Below are positions 33,625 through 43,494 of a stretch of 64,000 bases of DNA, piece by piece. The DNA is from Devosia sp. Lineage in GTDB: Bacteria; Pseudomonadota; Alphaproteobacteria; Rhizobiales; Devosiaceae. The notes under the pieces were generated by a model. The model was not told where the DNA came from, ran no database searches, and saw nothing but the letters and a program-made list of their open reading frames with translations. Position numbers and translations under genes: made by a program. The stretch lies in the NCBI GenBank assembly GCA_015234425.1, contig JADGNE010000023.1:62001-126000 (forward strand), in the 5' to 3' direction. Each line of letters opens with the position of its first letter. Position 1 is the stretch's first letter.

Positions 33625-35339
33625 GCGCGAACCAGGACCACATCGAAGACCCCATCCAGATGGAGGTTTTCTCCAACCGTCTGCTGGCGATTGCCGAGGA
33701 TATGGGGTCGATCCTGATCCGCTCGTCCTTCTCGTCCAACATCAAGGAGCGTCGCGATTGTTCGACGGCGCTCTTCGATGCACATGGGCGGCTGATTACG
33801 CAGGCTGACCACATCCCGATCCATCTCGGTGCAATGATCGGCGCCGTGGAAGCCATGCTCAAGCGCTATCCGCTGGAGTCCATGCAGCCCGGCGATGCCT
33901 ATATCGCCAATGACCCTTATCTGGCCGGCGGCAGCCATCTGCCGGATATTTCCATCATCACGCCGGTGCACCAGGACGGCAAGGTGCGCTTCTTCTGCGG
34001 CAACATTGCCCACCACGCCGACGTGGGTGGCAAGACGCCGGGCTCGACATCGGGCGCGTCCCGCTCGATCTTCGAGGAAGGCATTCGCCTGCCCATCATC
34101 CGTATTGCCCGTGCAGGCGAGATCGACGAGGATCTGCTCGAGCTGATCGCCCACAACACCCGCGATCCCGAAGAGCGCCTGCTCGATCTGCGCACGCAGG
34201 TCGGCACTAATGTTCGCGGCGGCGCCATGCTCGTTCAGCTGATCGAGCGCATGGGCTGGCCGGCTGTCGAACAGGCGATCGAAGATATTCTGACCTATAC
34301 GCGGCGTCGGCTGCGCAATCGCGTCGCGGCCCTGCCGGATGGTGTTTATACGTTCGAGCGGTCGATGGACGACGATGGTTTCCCCGGTGAGCCCGTGCCG
34401 ATCGTCTGCACGGCGACGGTAGATGGCGATCGCCTGTCCTTCTCCTTTGACGGGTCTGGCCCGCAGGCGCGCGGCGCAATCAATTTGCCCGACAGCGCGC
34501 TCAAGGCCTCCATCTATTACTGTGTGAAAGCCGTCCTCGATCCGGGCCTGATGCCCAACCAGGGGATCATCGATCCGATCGCCATCTCGGCGCCGCTTGG
34601 AACGATCGTGAACCCCAAGGCGCCTGCCGCCGTGGCTGCCCGTGCAGTGACTTCGAACCGTCTCTGTGGCGCCGTGTTCGGCGCGCTCTACCAGGCGATG
34701 CCGGCTGACCGGGTCATGGCCTCGTGCAATGACTCCACCTCAGCGGTCTCGGTGTCCGGCTGGCACAATGAACGTCAGGCAACTTACGTCTATCCCGAGA
34801 GCATGGGCGGCGGGGCAGGTGCCTTCTCCGACCGTGACGGCATGGATGGCGTGCACGTCCACACAGTGAACTCGACCAATCTTCCGGCCGAAGCGCTGGA
34901 GCTCGAATATCCGCTGATACTTGATGAATATGCCCTCGTGACCGATTCCGGTGGCGCTGGCCGTCATCGTGGCGGCATGGGCATGGTGCGCCAGATCCGC
35001 ATACGCGAGGACAACACCACGTTCTCCGCACGCTCGGATGCGCACGTCATCCCGGCTCCGGGTGTGTTTGGGGGCAAGTCCTCCAATACCACCCGCATCC
35101 TGCGCAATCCGAGCCAGCCGAATGAGGAAATCCTTCATTCCAAAGCCAATGGCCTGACCCTGTCGGTTGGCGAGGTGATCCGCGTCGAGACACTCGGCGG
35201 TGGCGGCTATGGCGATCCAAGCGAGCGGGCGCTCGAGGATATTGCAAGGGATTTTCGCGAAGAGAAAGTCAGCCGCGCTGCGGCAGAGCGCGACTATGGC
35301 GCTGCTCGTGTGGAACAGGCGCTTGCCCTCCAGGGGTAG
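33621..35339 (+). CDS. Hydantoinase/oxoprolinase family protein, subunit B
   Basis: 572 residues, starting in the ATGA overlap. Family blocks are EVFSNRLLAIAEDMGSILIRSSFS, IKERRDCSTALFDAHGRLI, AYIANDPYLAGGSHLPDISI, GNIAHHADVGGKTPGS and GGGGYGDPSERA near the end. It forms the second half of the ATP-dependent ring-opening enzyme with the A subunit. A terminator follows 24 bp after the stop. Regulation by the upstream GntR protein is inferred. Confidence 0.93.
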   Translation: MSANQDHIEDPIQMEVFSNRLLAIAEDMGSILIRSSFSSNIKERRDCSTALFDAHGRLITQADHIPIHLGAMIGAVEAMLKRYPLESMQPGDAYIANDPYLAGGSHLPDISIITPVHQDGKVRFFCGNIAHHADVGGKTPGSTSGASRSIFEEGIRLPIIRIARAGEIDEDLLELIAHNTRDPEERLLDLRTQVGTNVRGGAMLVQLIERMGWPAVEQAIEDILTYTRRRLRNRVAALPDGVYTFERSMDDDGFPGEPVPIVCTATVDGDRLSFSFDGSGPQARGAINLPDSALKASIYYCVKAVLDPGLMPNQGIIDPIAISAPLGTIVNPKAPAAVAARAVTSNRLCGAVFGALYQAMPADRVMASCNDSTSAVSVSGWHNERQATYVYPESMGGGAGAFSDRDGMDGVHVHTVNSTNLPAEALELEYPLILDEYALVTDSGGAGRHRGGMGMVRQIRIREDNTTFSARSDAHVIPAPGVFGGKSSNTTRILRNPSQPNEEILHSKANGLTLSVGEVIRVETLGGGGYGDPSERALEDIARDFREEKVSRAAAERDYGAARVEQALALQG

Positions 35340-35365
35340 AGGACAAGCACCCGGCAGAGACTGAA

Positions 35366-35393
35366 AAGGGCGGTGGCTTATGCCACCGCCCTT
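35366..35393. terminator. Terminator between hydantoinase and DegT genes
   Basis: AAGGGCGGTGGC-ttat-GCCACCGCCCTT is a perfect 12-bp stem. It separates two converging units and overlaps the end of the minus-strand aminotransferase gene, so it can serve both. Confidence 0.8.
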
Positions 35394-36514
35394 ATTGCTG
35401 AGATGGCCTCGTCGATTTCGTCCATCGTCAATTGTGGCCCAATGGGCAGGCCGAGCAGGCGCACCGCGGCGCGTTCCGTAACCGGATAGCTGCCGATGCT
35501 GACCCCGTAATCGGCGAAGACCGGCTGCAGGTGCATGGGCGGAGCATAGGTCAGATTGGTCGCAATTCCGCGCTGGGCGAGCCGGTTGGCGAGGCCGTCG
35601 CGATCGTCAGCCTCAATGACGTAATTGCGCCATGCATGGCCATACCCCGGCAGGGTTTGCGGCAGATCTAGACCCGTCCCGGCCAGACCCTCGCTATAGC
35701 GCGTTGCCTGGGCACGGCGGTCAGCCAGCATATTGTCCAGATCTGGCAGCTTGGCGCGCAGGATCGCGGCCTGCATTTCGTCCAGCCGCTCGTTGAGCCC
35801 GTGCGTCTCGTGATGGAGGGCGCTCATGCCGCCTGGCCCATGCATGGTGTAATGGCGGGCCCGCTCCTGGCCATAGGCGGAAAGCTTGCGCATTTTCTCT
35901 GCCAGCTCGGCACTTTGCGTGACGGCTGCCCCGCCGCTGCCGAAGCTGCCCAGATGTTTTGACGGGGCAAAGCTGAAACAGGTGATGTCAGCGAATGTCC
36001 CGATTTTCTGGCCATCGATGGTTGCGCCGAGGCTGAGGCACGCATCTTCCACCACGACGAGATTGTGTTCGCGCGCGATGGCCATGATCGCCTTCATGTC
36101 CGCCGGGTGCCCATAGAGGTCGACGGGCAGGATGGCCCTGGTGCGCGGGGTAATGGCAGCGCGCAGCGCCGACACATCCATGCACTTGCTGATCGCATCG
36201 ATTTCCTCCCAGACCGGGCGGGCGCCGGTGTGGTGAATGGACGAAGAGGAGGCTATGTCGGTATTGCCGACGGTGATCACCTCGTCACCCGGCCCAATGT
36301 CGAGGGCGAGGAGAGCGACCTTGAGGGCGGCTGTGCCGGAATTGACGCAGACCGCATGGTTCGCGCCCAGCCAGGCGGCGAATTCGGCCTCGAAGGCGGG
36401 CACTTCATCACCCCAGTCGAACCGACCACTGGCGATCACGCGCGCGATCGCGGCGTCGATTTCAGGCTTCCGGCGCTTATAGAGGCGCTGATGATTGTGG
36501 AATGGAACTGCCAT
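35378..36514 (-). CDS. DegT/DnrJ/EryC1/StrS-family PLP-dependent aminotransferase
   Basis: 378 residues counted from ATG 36514, which shares a base with the RidA stop (TGATG); a GTG directly before it is also possible. The PLP Lys is in CFSFAPSKHLGSFGSGG (about residue 186), the cofactor-binding Asp in VVVEDACLS, and VNSGTAALKVALLAL marks the phosphate pocket. The family normally aminates nucleotide sugars, but no sugar-nucleotide genes are nearby. With RidA-like and GMC oxidoreductase neighbours, an unusual amine/keto substrate seems possible. Confidence 0.9.
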   Translation of the reverse strand: MAVPFHNHQRLYKRRKPEIDAAIARVIASGRFDWGDEVPAFEAEFAAWLGANHAVCVNSGTAALKVALLALDIGPGDEVITVGNTDIASSSSIHHTGARPVWEEIDAISKCMDVSALRAAITPRTRAILPVDLYGHPADMKAIMAIAREHNLVVVEDACLSLGATIDGQKIGTFADITCFSFAPSKHLGSFGSGGAAVTQSAELAEKMRKLSAYGQERARHYTMHGPGGMSALHHETHGLNERLDEMQAAILRAKLPDLDNMLADRRAQATRYSEGLAGTGLDLPQTLPGYGHAWRNYVIEADDRDGLANRLAQRGIATNLTYAPPMHLQPVFADYGVSIGSYPVTERAAVRLLGLPIGPQLTMDEIDEAISAIRAVA

Positions 36515-36918
36515 CACTTCCTGCCTGGAACATATGCGATGACTTCGATCTCGACCTTCACCTCTGGCGAGCCAAGACCGCCGATGATGATGCCGCTGTG
36601 GGGCGGGCGATGGTCGCCGAAGAACGCCTTGCGCGCTGCACTGACGGCCGGAGCGTCGGCCCGATCTGTGAGGAAAACCATGATCTTGACCACATCCTTG
36701 GGTGTCGCCCCGATATGGGCGAGGATGCGGCCGATGTTCTTGTAGACCTGCGTGGCCTGAGCACCGGCATCACCGATGCCGACCCACTGACCGTTCTCGT
36801 CGCGGGCCACCTGACCGGCGACATAGGCGAAGTCCCCGGCAATGGAGACGTGCTCGTAATTGGCTGCCGGAAACACGTCCGGCGGGCTGGTGAGGATGAT
36901 TTCATTGGACATTTTCAA
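36514..36918 (-). CDS. RidA-family protein lacking the usual catalytic arginine
   Basis: 134 residues of the YjgF/YER057c/UK114 trimeric fold (FAYVAGQVARDENGQWVGIGDAGAQATQVYKNIGRIL, VEIEVIAYVPG). Classical RidA deaminates reactive enamines made by PLP enzymes, using an Arg in the ARLPKD region; here the matching stretch reads GGLGSPEVKVEIE with no Arg, as in non-archetypal Rid subfamilies. The gene overlaps both neighbours by 1-4 bp and is translated with the PLP aminotransferase downstream. Confidence 0.88.
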   Translation of the reverse strand: MKMSNEIILTSPPDVFPAANYEHVSIAGDFAYVAGQVARDENGQWVGIGDAGAQATQVYKNIGRILAHIGATPKDVVKIMVFLTDRADAPAVSAARKAFFGDHRPPHSGIIIGGLGSPEVKVEIEVIAYVPGRK

Positions 36919-37232
36919 AGTCTTCGCTTTCCGGATTGATTGGCAATGACGGCGTCGAGAAGCGCCGGATCGAAATTTGCTGACGCCTCACGCGGTGCTG
37001 CGTTGGCGAGAGCGTGGATGCGTTTCTGGGCTTCTTCGGTGCTGTAGAAGAAGGTGATGAGGTCGCCGTAGAGGCGCTTGAACAGCGCCGGATGATCCGC
37101 CTCGAACGCTGCGATCAGCGCGGGACGGGAGCCACTCGCCGCTGAGGACAAGGCTTCCAGCAGCGCCGATATGGCATCTTTTTCCGCGTCTGAAATCTTC
37201 GTCGCCAGCTCATTCAGATATGAAGGTGACAT
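36915..37232 (-). CDS. Small protein, possibly gluconate 2-dehydrogenase subunit 3-like
   Basis: 105 residues from ATG 37232 (MSPSYLNELATKISDAEKDAISALLEAL). Longer starts at 37337, 37367 and 37397 exist, but the last two run into the start region of the divergent GMC oxidoreductase. It is helical and soluble, with HPALFKRLYGDLITFFYSTEEAQ. The size, helical pattern and pairing with a GMC flavoenzyme resemble the small subunit 3 of membrane gluconate 2-dehydrogenases, though no Tat signal is present. The assignment is by context and weak similarity only. Confidence 0.5.
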   Translation of the reverse strand: MSPSYLNELATKISDAEKDAISALLEALSSAASGSRPALIAAFEADHPALFKRLYGDLITFFYSTEEAQKRIHALANAAPREASANFDPALLDAVIANQSGKRRL

Positions 37233-37365
37233 GGCAGTATAGCTGTCAGTATTCGTGCAGCCTGGAATGAGTTCTGCATGGAGAATTGCTATATCTGACG
37301 TGTTGAAATCTGTGATTTGATTATGTATTCCCGTCATAGGTTTTCCATTTTGATAGAGAATTTTC

Positions 37366-38964
37366 ATGCGTGATTTGAGTGCAGACGTGGTGGTCATCGG
37401 AGCAGGGCCGACAGGCGCTGCCGTCGCGTGGAGACTGGCCAGTCAGGGTGTGGATGTGATCTGCATCGATCGTGGGGAGTGGTTCGACTACGAGGCCATC
37501 GGTCGGGATGCGGCGGATTGGGAGGGGCGTCGGGGGAGCGTCCTGCACTCCAATCCGAACGTGCGTCGGGGCGCCTATGACTATCCGGTCGATGACGTCG
37601 ACACGCCCATTAAACCTATGATCGGCAACGGTATTGGCGGGAGCTCGGTGTACTGGTCGGCCCATGTTCCGCGGTTCCGGCCGGAGGATTTCCGGGTCAA
37701 CATGCTCGATGGCGTGGGTGACGACTGGCCGGTCTCCTATGAGGACCTCGCGGCCTATTACCAGCTCAATGAAGACCGTTGGGGCGTGGCGTCGTATCCG
37801 GGTGACCCCTCGGCTGCGCCGCATGCCGAACATGCCCTGACGCTGCCGACGATCGGTGCGCACGGGACGAAAATCGCCAAGGTGTTCAATCAGTTGGGCT
37901 GGCACTGGTGGCCGGTCGATCTGGTCGTCGGCCGGGATGGCGATGCGCCCGAGAACGGCCATTGTACCCATATCGGACCTTGCGATCTGGGCTGTCCGAG
38001 CCGTGTGCGCTCGGGCGCTGACCGGGCTTTTGCAAGGGAGGCTGTCGTCGCAGGCGCGCGCTTTTTGACGGGCACACGCGTTATCAAACTCGAGCACAAT
38101 GCTAACAGACTGGTAACGTCGGCGCTGTGCAAAAGCGAAATTGGTGAATTTCGTGTCACTGGAAAACGCTTCGTCATCAGCGGCAATGGCATGGGTACGC
38201 CGCGCCTGCTTCTGCTGTCGGCCTCCGAGATGTTCCCGGACGGTCTCGCCAACAGCTCGGGCCTCGTCGGCCGCAATCTGATGCTGCATCCCTATGCGCG
38301 CGTCGACGGTCACTTCGAGGAGCCGGTCGGTGCCTGGGTGAGCGGGGAGAAGGCGGGGTTGGTCTCGTTCGAGTTCTACGCCACGCGACCTGAGCATGAT
38401 TTCAAGCGCGGTATCAAACTGCAGCTGACCGGAGGGCCTGGCCCGCTCGCGCTGGCGAAGGGCGCGGTCTACGGCGAGGCGCTGCCCTGGGGAGCAGGGC
38501 ACCACGAGGCGTTCGAGAAGCGCTTCGACCATGTCTGCGGCTTCACTGTTTGTGCCGAGGACCTTGCCGAGCTTCACAACACCATCACGCTGTCCAGTGT
38601 GCTCAAGGACAGCGATGGCCTGCCGGCCCCGAAGATGACCTACACGCTCTCCGAAAACTCGCGAAAGATCCTCGATTTCGGGATGGAGCGGGCGGAGGAG
38701 GTGTTGCGGCTGGCCGGGGCGACCGAGATCTTTGAGACACAGCTCAGGGCAGAAGCCGGATTCCACATCATGGGCACCGCGCGCATGGGCGAGGACGCCA
38801 AGACTTCTGTGGTGGATCCCTTCGGTCGTTGTCACGACGTCCCCAATCTCTACCTGGCCGACGCCAGCGTCTTCGTCACTTCCGCAGCGATCAACCCGAC
38901 GGCGACAGCGCAGGCCCTTGCCCTCAGAACCGCTGACCACATCGTGGCGACCCGCCACGCTTGA
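37366..38964 (+). CDS. GMC-family FAD oxidoreductase
   Basis: 532 residues. The FAD-binding VVVIGAGPTGAAVAWRLASQG opens the protein; IGNGIGGSSVYWSAHVPRF is the flavin contact; CTHIGPCDLGCP is a Cys-rich segment as in gluconate/sorbitol dehydrogenase-type members; and the active-site region GFHIMGTARMG ... NPTATAQALALRTADHI holds the catalytic His/Asn. It oxidises an alcohol group of a sugar or polyol to a carbonyl. It is transcribed divergently from the DegT-RidA-small protein group with about 130 bp between. Confidence 0.9.
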   Translation: MRDLSADVVVIGAGPTGAAVAWRLASQGVDVICIDRGEWFDYEAIGRDAADWEGRRGSVLHSNPNVRRGAYDYPVDDVDTPIKPMIGNGIGGSSVYWSAHVPRFRPEDFRVNMLDGVGDDWPVSYEDLAAYYQLNEDRWGVASYPGDPSAAPHAEHALTLPTIGAHGTKIAKVFNQLGWHWWPVDLVVGRDGDAPENGHCTHIGPCDLGCPSRVRSGADRAFAREAVVAGARFLTGTRVIKLEHNANRLVTSALCKSEIGEFRVTGKRFVISGNGMGTPRLLLLSASEMFPDGLANSSGLVGRNLMLHPYARVDGHFEEPVGAWVSGEKAGLVSFEFYATRPEHDFKRGIKLQLTGGPGPLALAKGAVYGEALPWGAGHHEAFEKRFDHVCGFTVCAEDLAELHNTITLSSVLKDSDGLPAPKMTYTLSENSRKILDFGMERAEEVLRLAGATEIFETQLRAEAGFHIMGTARMGEDAKTSVVDPFGRCHDVPNLYLADASVFVTSAAINPTATAQALALRTADHIVATRHA

Positions 38965-38971
38965 TCAAAAC

Positions 38972-38999
38972 CGGGTGCCGGCACATAGGTCGGCACCCG
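38972..38999 (+). terminator. Hairpin after the GMC oxidoreductase gene
   Basis: CGGGTGCCG-10 nt-CGGCACCCG gives a 9-bp stem 8 bp past the stop. Only a short TT follows, so termination may be partial. Confidence 0.6.
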
Positions 39000-39033
39000 T
39001 TCCCGGTGCAGTGTGATCATTTTGCGTTTGTAA

Positions 39034-39050
39034 TACAAGTATACAGTAGA
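39034..39050. promoter_or_regulatory. Candidate GntR operator before the SDR genes
   Basis: TACAAGTATACAGTAGA holds GTATAC (39039-39044) and ATACAGTA (39041-39048), the reverse complement of the TACTGTAT core at 31499. It lies 50 bp before the SDR start at 39100, which fits control by the same GntR regulator. Confidence 0.45.
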
Positions 39051-39099
39051 CTATCTTACTGGGAATGTCGGCGAGAGACGCTTTGGAAGGAAAACTGCC

Positions 39100-39864
39100 T
39101 TGAGATTGAACGGCATGGTCGCCATCATCACCGGTGGCGCGAGCGGCATGGGGCGCGATACGGCGCTGCTTTTTGCTAAAGAAGGGGCATCCGTCGTTGT
39201 TGGCGACGTTGACCTGGACGGCGGCGCTTCGCTGGTCGCGGAAGTCGAAGCTGCGGGCGGCAAGGCCGCGTTCCAGCGCACCGACGTGTCGGTAGAAGCT
39301 GACGTTGCGGCGCTCGTCGCGCTGGCGGAAAGCCGTTACGGCAAGCTCGACACGATCTTCAACAATGCCGGGATTGAACAGCCGGTGACCCCGTCCGACC
39401 AGATCAGCGAAGAGCTGTTCGAACGGGTCATCGATATCAACCTCAAGGGCTGCTTCTTTGGCTGCAAGCACGCCCTTCCGGCGCTGCTGCGCAATGGCGG
39501 CGGCACCATCGTCAACAATTCCTCGGTCAGCGCCTTCGCCAATGTCGGCGGCAATCTGTCCTATGCCGCTTCCAAGGGCGGCATCATGTCGATGACGCGC
39601 GTAATCGCTATTGAATATGCGGATCGCAATATTCGCTGCAACGCCATCAACCCCGGCGTGATCGACACCAGCATGAACCGCCGCAACCTCGACCTCGCTG
39701 TCGACAAGGAAGCGGTCGAGCAGAAGTGGCGCTCGATCACCCCTCTGGGGCGCATGGGCACGGGTACTGAAATCGGCGAGGCGGTTCTGTTCCTCGCTTC
39801 CAAGCAATCGTCTTTCGTGACCGGCATTGGCCTCGTCATCGACGGAGGAAGGATCGCGACATGA
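39100..39864 (+). CDS. SDR-family dehydrogenase (first of tandem pair)
   Basis: 254 residues from TTG 39100 with GGAAGGA upstream. NAD(P) motif TGGASGMG, NNAG, catalytic Tyr/Lys in LSYAASKGG, and the ending GIGLVIDGGRIAT typical of classical SDRs. The acidic VGDVD after the second strand favours NAD over NADP. Substrate unknown; a hydroxy-acid or sugar alcohol would suit the surroundings. It overlaps the second SDR by 4 bp. Confidence 0.92.
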   Translation: MRLNGMVAIITGGASGMGRDTALLFAKEGASVVVGDVDLDGGASLVAEVEAAGGKAAFQRTDVSVEADVAALVALAESRYGKLDTIFNNAGIEQPVTPSDQISEELFERVIDINLKGCFFGCKHALPALLRNGGGTIVNNSSVSAFANVGGNLSYAASKGGIMSMTRVIAIEYADRNIRCNAINPGVIDTSMNRRNLDLAVDKEAVEQKWRSITPLGRMGTGTEIGEAVLFLASKQSSFVTGIGLVIDGGRIAT

Positions 39865-40586
39865 GCGGCAAACTTTCGGGTAAAATCACTGTCGTCACCG
39901 GTGCAGCGCGTGGCCTTGGCCGCGCCATCGCCCAGCTCTATGCAGCGGAAGGCGCGATCGTTTACGCGCTCGACGTGCTCGTGGACGAACTGGCGCCCCT
40001 CAAGGACCTGCCGGGCGATATCCGTCCGCGCCGTCTCGACCTCACCGACGGTCCATCGATCGGGCCCGTTTTTGCCGCCATCGAAGCAGAGGCCGGTCCG
40101 GTCGACGTGCTGGTGAACAACGCAGGCATCATCTTCTACAAACCCGTGGAAGATGTGAGCATCGAGGACTGGGATGGCCTGCTTGGCGTCAACCTCAAGG
40201 GTGCATTCCTTTGCGTGAAGGCGGTTGCCCCGTCGATGAAGGCCCGCAAGTCGGGCGCTATCATCAATGTGTCGAGCAATGCCGGCGTCGTGGGGGACAT
40301 CGACGAGTCGACCTATTGCGCGTCCAAGTTCGGTATCGAAGGCCTGTCTCGTGCCTTGGCCAAGGAATTCGAGCGCTTCAATGTGTCGGTGAATATCGTG
40401 ACCCCCGGTCACCCGATGCACACGCCGATGAGCGAGACCACCTATCCGGAAGAAATGCGCAAGATCTGGAAGGACCCGATCGAGCTGGCGCCGGCCTTTG
40501 TTCATCTGGCCCTTCAGGACGCCACCGGCATGCATGATCAGCGCATCAAGGCATGGGACCTCGTGGTCGAGCTGAGCAAAGAATAA
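39861..40586 (+). CDS. SDR-family dehydrogenase (second of tandem pair)
   Basis: 241 residues. Cofactor motif TGAARGLG, ALDVLVDEL (Asp, NAD preference), NNAG, catalytic STYCASKFG. The C-terminus HDQRIKAWDLVVELSKE differs from the usual FVTG...DGG ending and resembles SDRs of sugar and hydroxy-acid catabolism. It starts inside the stop of the first SDR gene and ends just before a strong terminator. The two SDRs are clearly divergent, so they likely act in sequence rather than redundantly. Confidence 0.9.
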   Translation: MSGKLSGKITVVTGAARGLGRAIAQLYAAEGAIVYALDVLVDELAPLKDLPGDIRPRRLDLTDGPSIGPVFAAIEAEAGPVDVLVNNAGIIFYKPVEDVSIEDWDGLLGVNLKGAFLCVKAVAPSMKARKSGAIINVSSNAGVVGDIDESTYCASKFGIEGLSRALAKEFERFNVSVNIVTPGHPMHTPMSETTYPEEMRKIWKDPIELAPAFVHLALQDATGMHDQRIKAWDLVVELSKE

Positions 40587-40608
40587 CTCCTACTCCATGG
40601 GAGACTTG

Positions 40609-40634
40609 GGGGACCCTTCGGGGTCCCTTTTTTT
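40609..40634 (+). terminator. Rho-independent terminator after the SDR pair
   Basis: GGGACCC-TTCG-GGGTCCC with a stable UUCG tetraloop, followed by seven T. Confidence 0.92.
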
Positions 40635-40719
40635 GTGCGTCGGCCGGTCGTTGATGATCCCCTGTGGCAGAGTACGGAAGAGGGGGAGTATTGACTGCGC
40701 TGTGTCTCCATCCCTGGAC

Positions 40720-40748
40720 AAAAAAAGCCCCGGACCGAAGTCCGGGGC
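40720..40748 (-). terminator. Terminator of the long minus-strand operon
   Basis: On the minus strand GCCCCGGA-6 nt-TCCGGGGC is followed by six T. It lies 36 bp past the stop of the M14 carboxypeptidase gene, which is the last gene of the operon. Confidence 0.9.
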
Positions 40749-40783
40749 AAGTGGGACGGGAAAACGCTTTGGTTGGAAATGCC

Positions 40784-42457
40784 TTATGAAATCGTGTGAA
40801 CGGCGCGCTGGGTGCCGCCCTTTTCGGACTTGCTGGTGACCGTGATGGTGGCGCCGGCAGGGGCGCGAACCAACCATTCGACCGGCTTGGCATTGGCGGT
40901 CCACTGCTGGCCCCAGGGAGACCAGGGGTAGAGGCGCTCATTGCGGCCCGCGAGATTTCCGAGTTCGACCTTCTCCGGGTTCATGGCCAGCTCGCCGCCT
41001 TCGACGGTGATCGAGGCGACAACCGGCTTGGCAACCTTGTTGGTGATGGCCACGTCGGAGAGGTTGGTTGGCAGATAGCCGAAATTGCCGACCACGGCGC
41101 GCACCTTGTAGAGGTCGGCGCCCATGGGGGTGACCGAAAGGTCTTCGATCTTGACCTGGGGTGCGGCAGCGGCGTGCTTGAGATTGAACAGCACGTTCTG
41201 GCGGCAGATTTCCTCGAGCAGATTGCCGGGGGGATTGCGGTAGGTCCAGATATTGACCATGCCGCCGATTTCGACCTTGCCCAGCTGCGGGTGGTCAAAG
41301 CTCTTCCAGTCGCGCCAGCCCTTCTCGGCCATGTTGGCCTTGACGTAGTCGTAGACCTTCTGCTGGATCTCGGAATTGCGCGGGTAAAGGTTGTAATAGC
41401 CTTCCTTGGGCACGCCGGCGGTGCGCTCGAGGTCCCACAGTTCCGTGCCGAAGGAGATGATGCCCATCTCCTCATAGGTCCAGTCCATGAGGCCGCCGCG
41501 ACGCACGACCGATTTGTCGGGCGTGAACTCTTCATAGATCGAGACGGTGGGGTAGCCGGTGAGCTCGGTGCCGACCTTGCCGATCTCCTTGTAGAGATTC
41601 ATGTCGCGGGCGCTCATGGCGCTGTCCGGCTTGGTCATGGACGGGCGCAGGATGATGCCGCCATGGGTGTGATAGGCGCACATGCCGCAGATATTGGGAT
41701 GGGCCAGGATGAACTTGGCCATGCCGAAGGCCTCTGGCTCGGAGAGCGGGTGCTCGCCCGCGCCATATTCCTGGTGCGACCAATTGGTGGGGAAGTTGCG
41801 GTTCATATTGCCGTCGAAAGGCTTTTCGACCGGCACATTGACGCCGTTGTAATTGCGGATCGTGCCTTCCGGATACATGCGGAAGTACTGGCCGCCTTCC
41901 TCGCCCGGAGCCCGCTGGACCATGATGTCCGGGTTGTTGGCGTCCTTCTTCCACTCGCCCTTGGGATCGGGCACGCGCATCCAGACGATGAAGCCATCGC
42001 CATCGATATCTTCGGGGATCAGGCCTTCGATGCGATCTGCACCGGGCATGAAACGGCCATTGCCGCACCAGTTATAGTAGGGCGAGACCAGTGACAGCTC
42101 GGCCCCGTCCGGATTGATGCGCGGCAGGATATAGAAGGTCTGGGTGTCGACGAGGCGGGTGACCTCCTCGTCCTTGCCATACTGGGTGAGCAGGTGGAAC
42201 ACGGCGTAGAGCGCGGTCGCGCTCGTGGCGTGCTCCTCGGCGTGGATCTGGCCGTCGATGTAGTAGCCGGGTTTTTCGTCGAGCGGCCGGGTTTCCTTGT
42301 TGCCGATCTCGATAAGCCAGACGTCGCGGCCCTCGAAGGACTTGGCCAGCGACGACATGGTGGCAAGGTTCGGATGCGCCGCGACCAGCCGCTCCAGTGC
42401 AGCGGTCATTTCGGCATAGGTGTAGTAGCGATCGAAGTGGACGTCCAAGTCGGTCAT
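40784..42457 (-). CDS. M14-family zinc carboxypeptidase, cytosolic
   Basis: 557 residues. The zinc ligands H72-A-E-E75 (GQIHAEEHATS) and a later His in CAYHTHGG are in M14 order; FGTELWDLERTAG holds a likely catalytic Glu. A C-terminal beta-rich extension of about 150 residues follows. No signal peptide is present although many M14 enzymes are secreted, so it probably acts on imported peptides or amino-acid conjugates. Last gene of an eleven-gene minus-strand operon that also encodes OppD/OppF ATPases. Confidence 0.9.
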   Translation of the reverse strand: MTDLDVHFDRYYTYAEMTAALERLVAAHPNLATMSSLAKSFEGRDVWLIEIGNKETRPLDEKPGYYIDGQIHAEEHATSATALYAVFHLLTQYGKDEEVTRLVDTQTFYILPRINPDGAELSLVSPYYNWCGNGRFMPGADRIEGLIPEDIDGDGFIVWMRVPDPKGEWKKDANNPDIMVQRAPGEEGGQYFRMYPEGTIRNYNGVNVPVEKPFDGNMNRNFPTNWSHQEYGAGEHPLSEPEAFGMAKFILAHPNICGMCAYHTHGGIILRPSMTKPDSAMSARDMNLYKEIGKVGTELTGYPTVSIYEEFTPDKSVVRRGGLMDWTYEEMGIISFGTELWDLERTAGVPKEGYYNLYPRNSEIQQKVYDYVKANMAEKGWRDWKSFDHPQLGKVEIGGMVNIWTYRNPPGNLLEEICRQNVLFNLKHAAAAPQVKIEDLSVTPMGADLYKVRAVVGNFGYLPTNLSDVAITNKVAKPVVASITVEGGELAMNPEKVELGNLAGRNERLYPWSPWGQQWTANAKPVEWLVRAPAGATITVTSKSEKGGTQRAVHTIS

Positions 42458-42465
42458 GACAGTTC

Positions 42466-43490
<1,025 letters not shown>

Positions 43491-43494
<4 letters not shown>

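Noticed and set aside
37321-38958. 545-codon minus-strand frame opposite the GMC oxidoreductase gene
   Set aside because: Shadow frame; Arg/His-rich with no domain.
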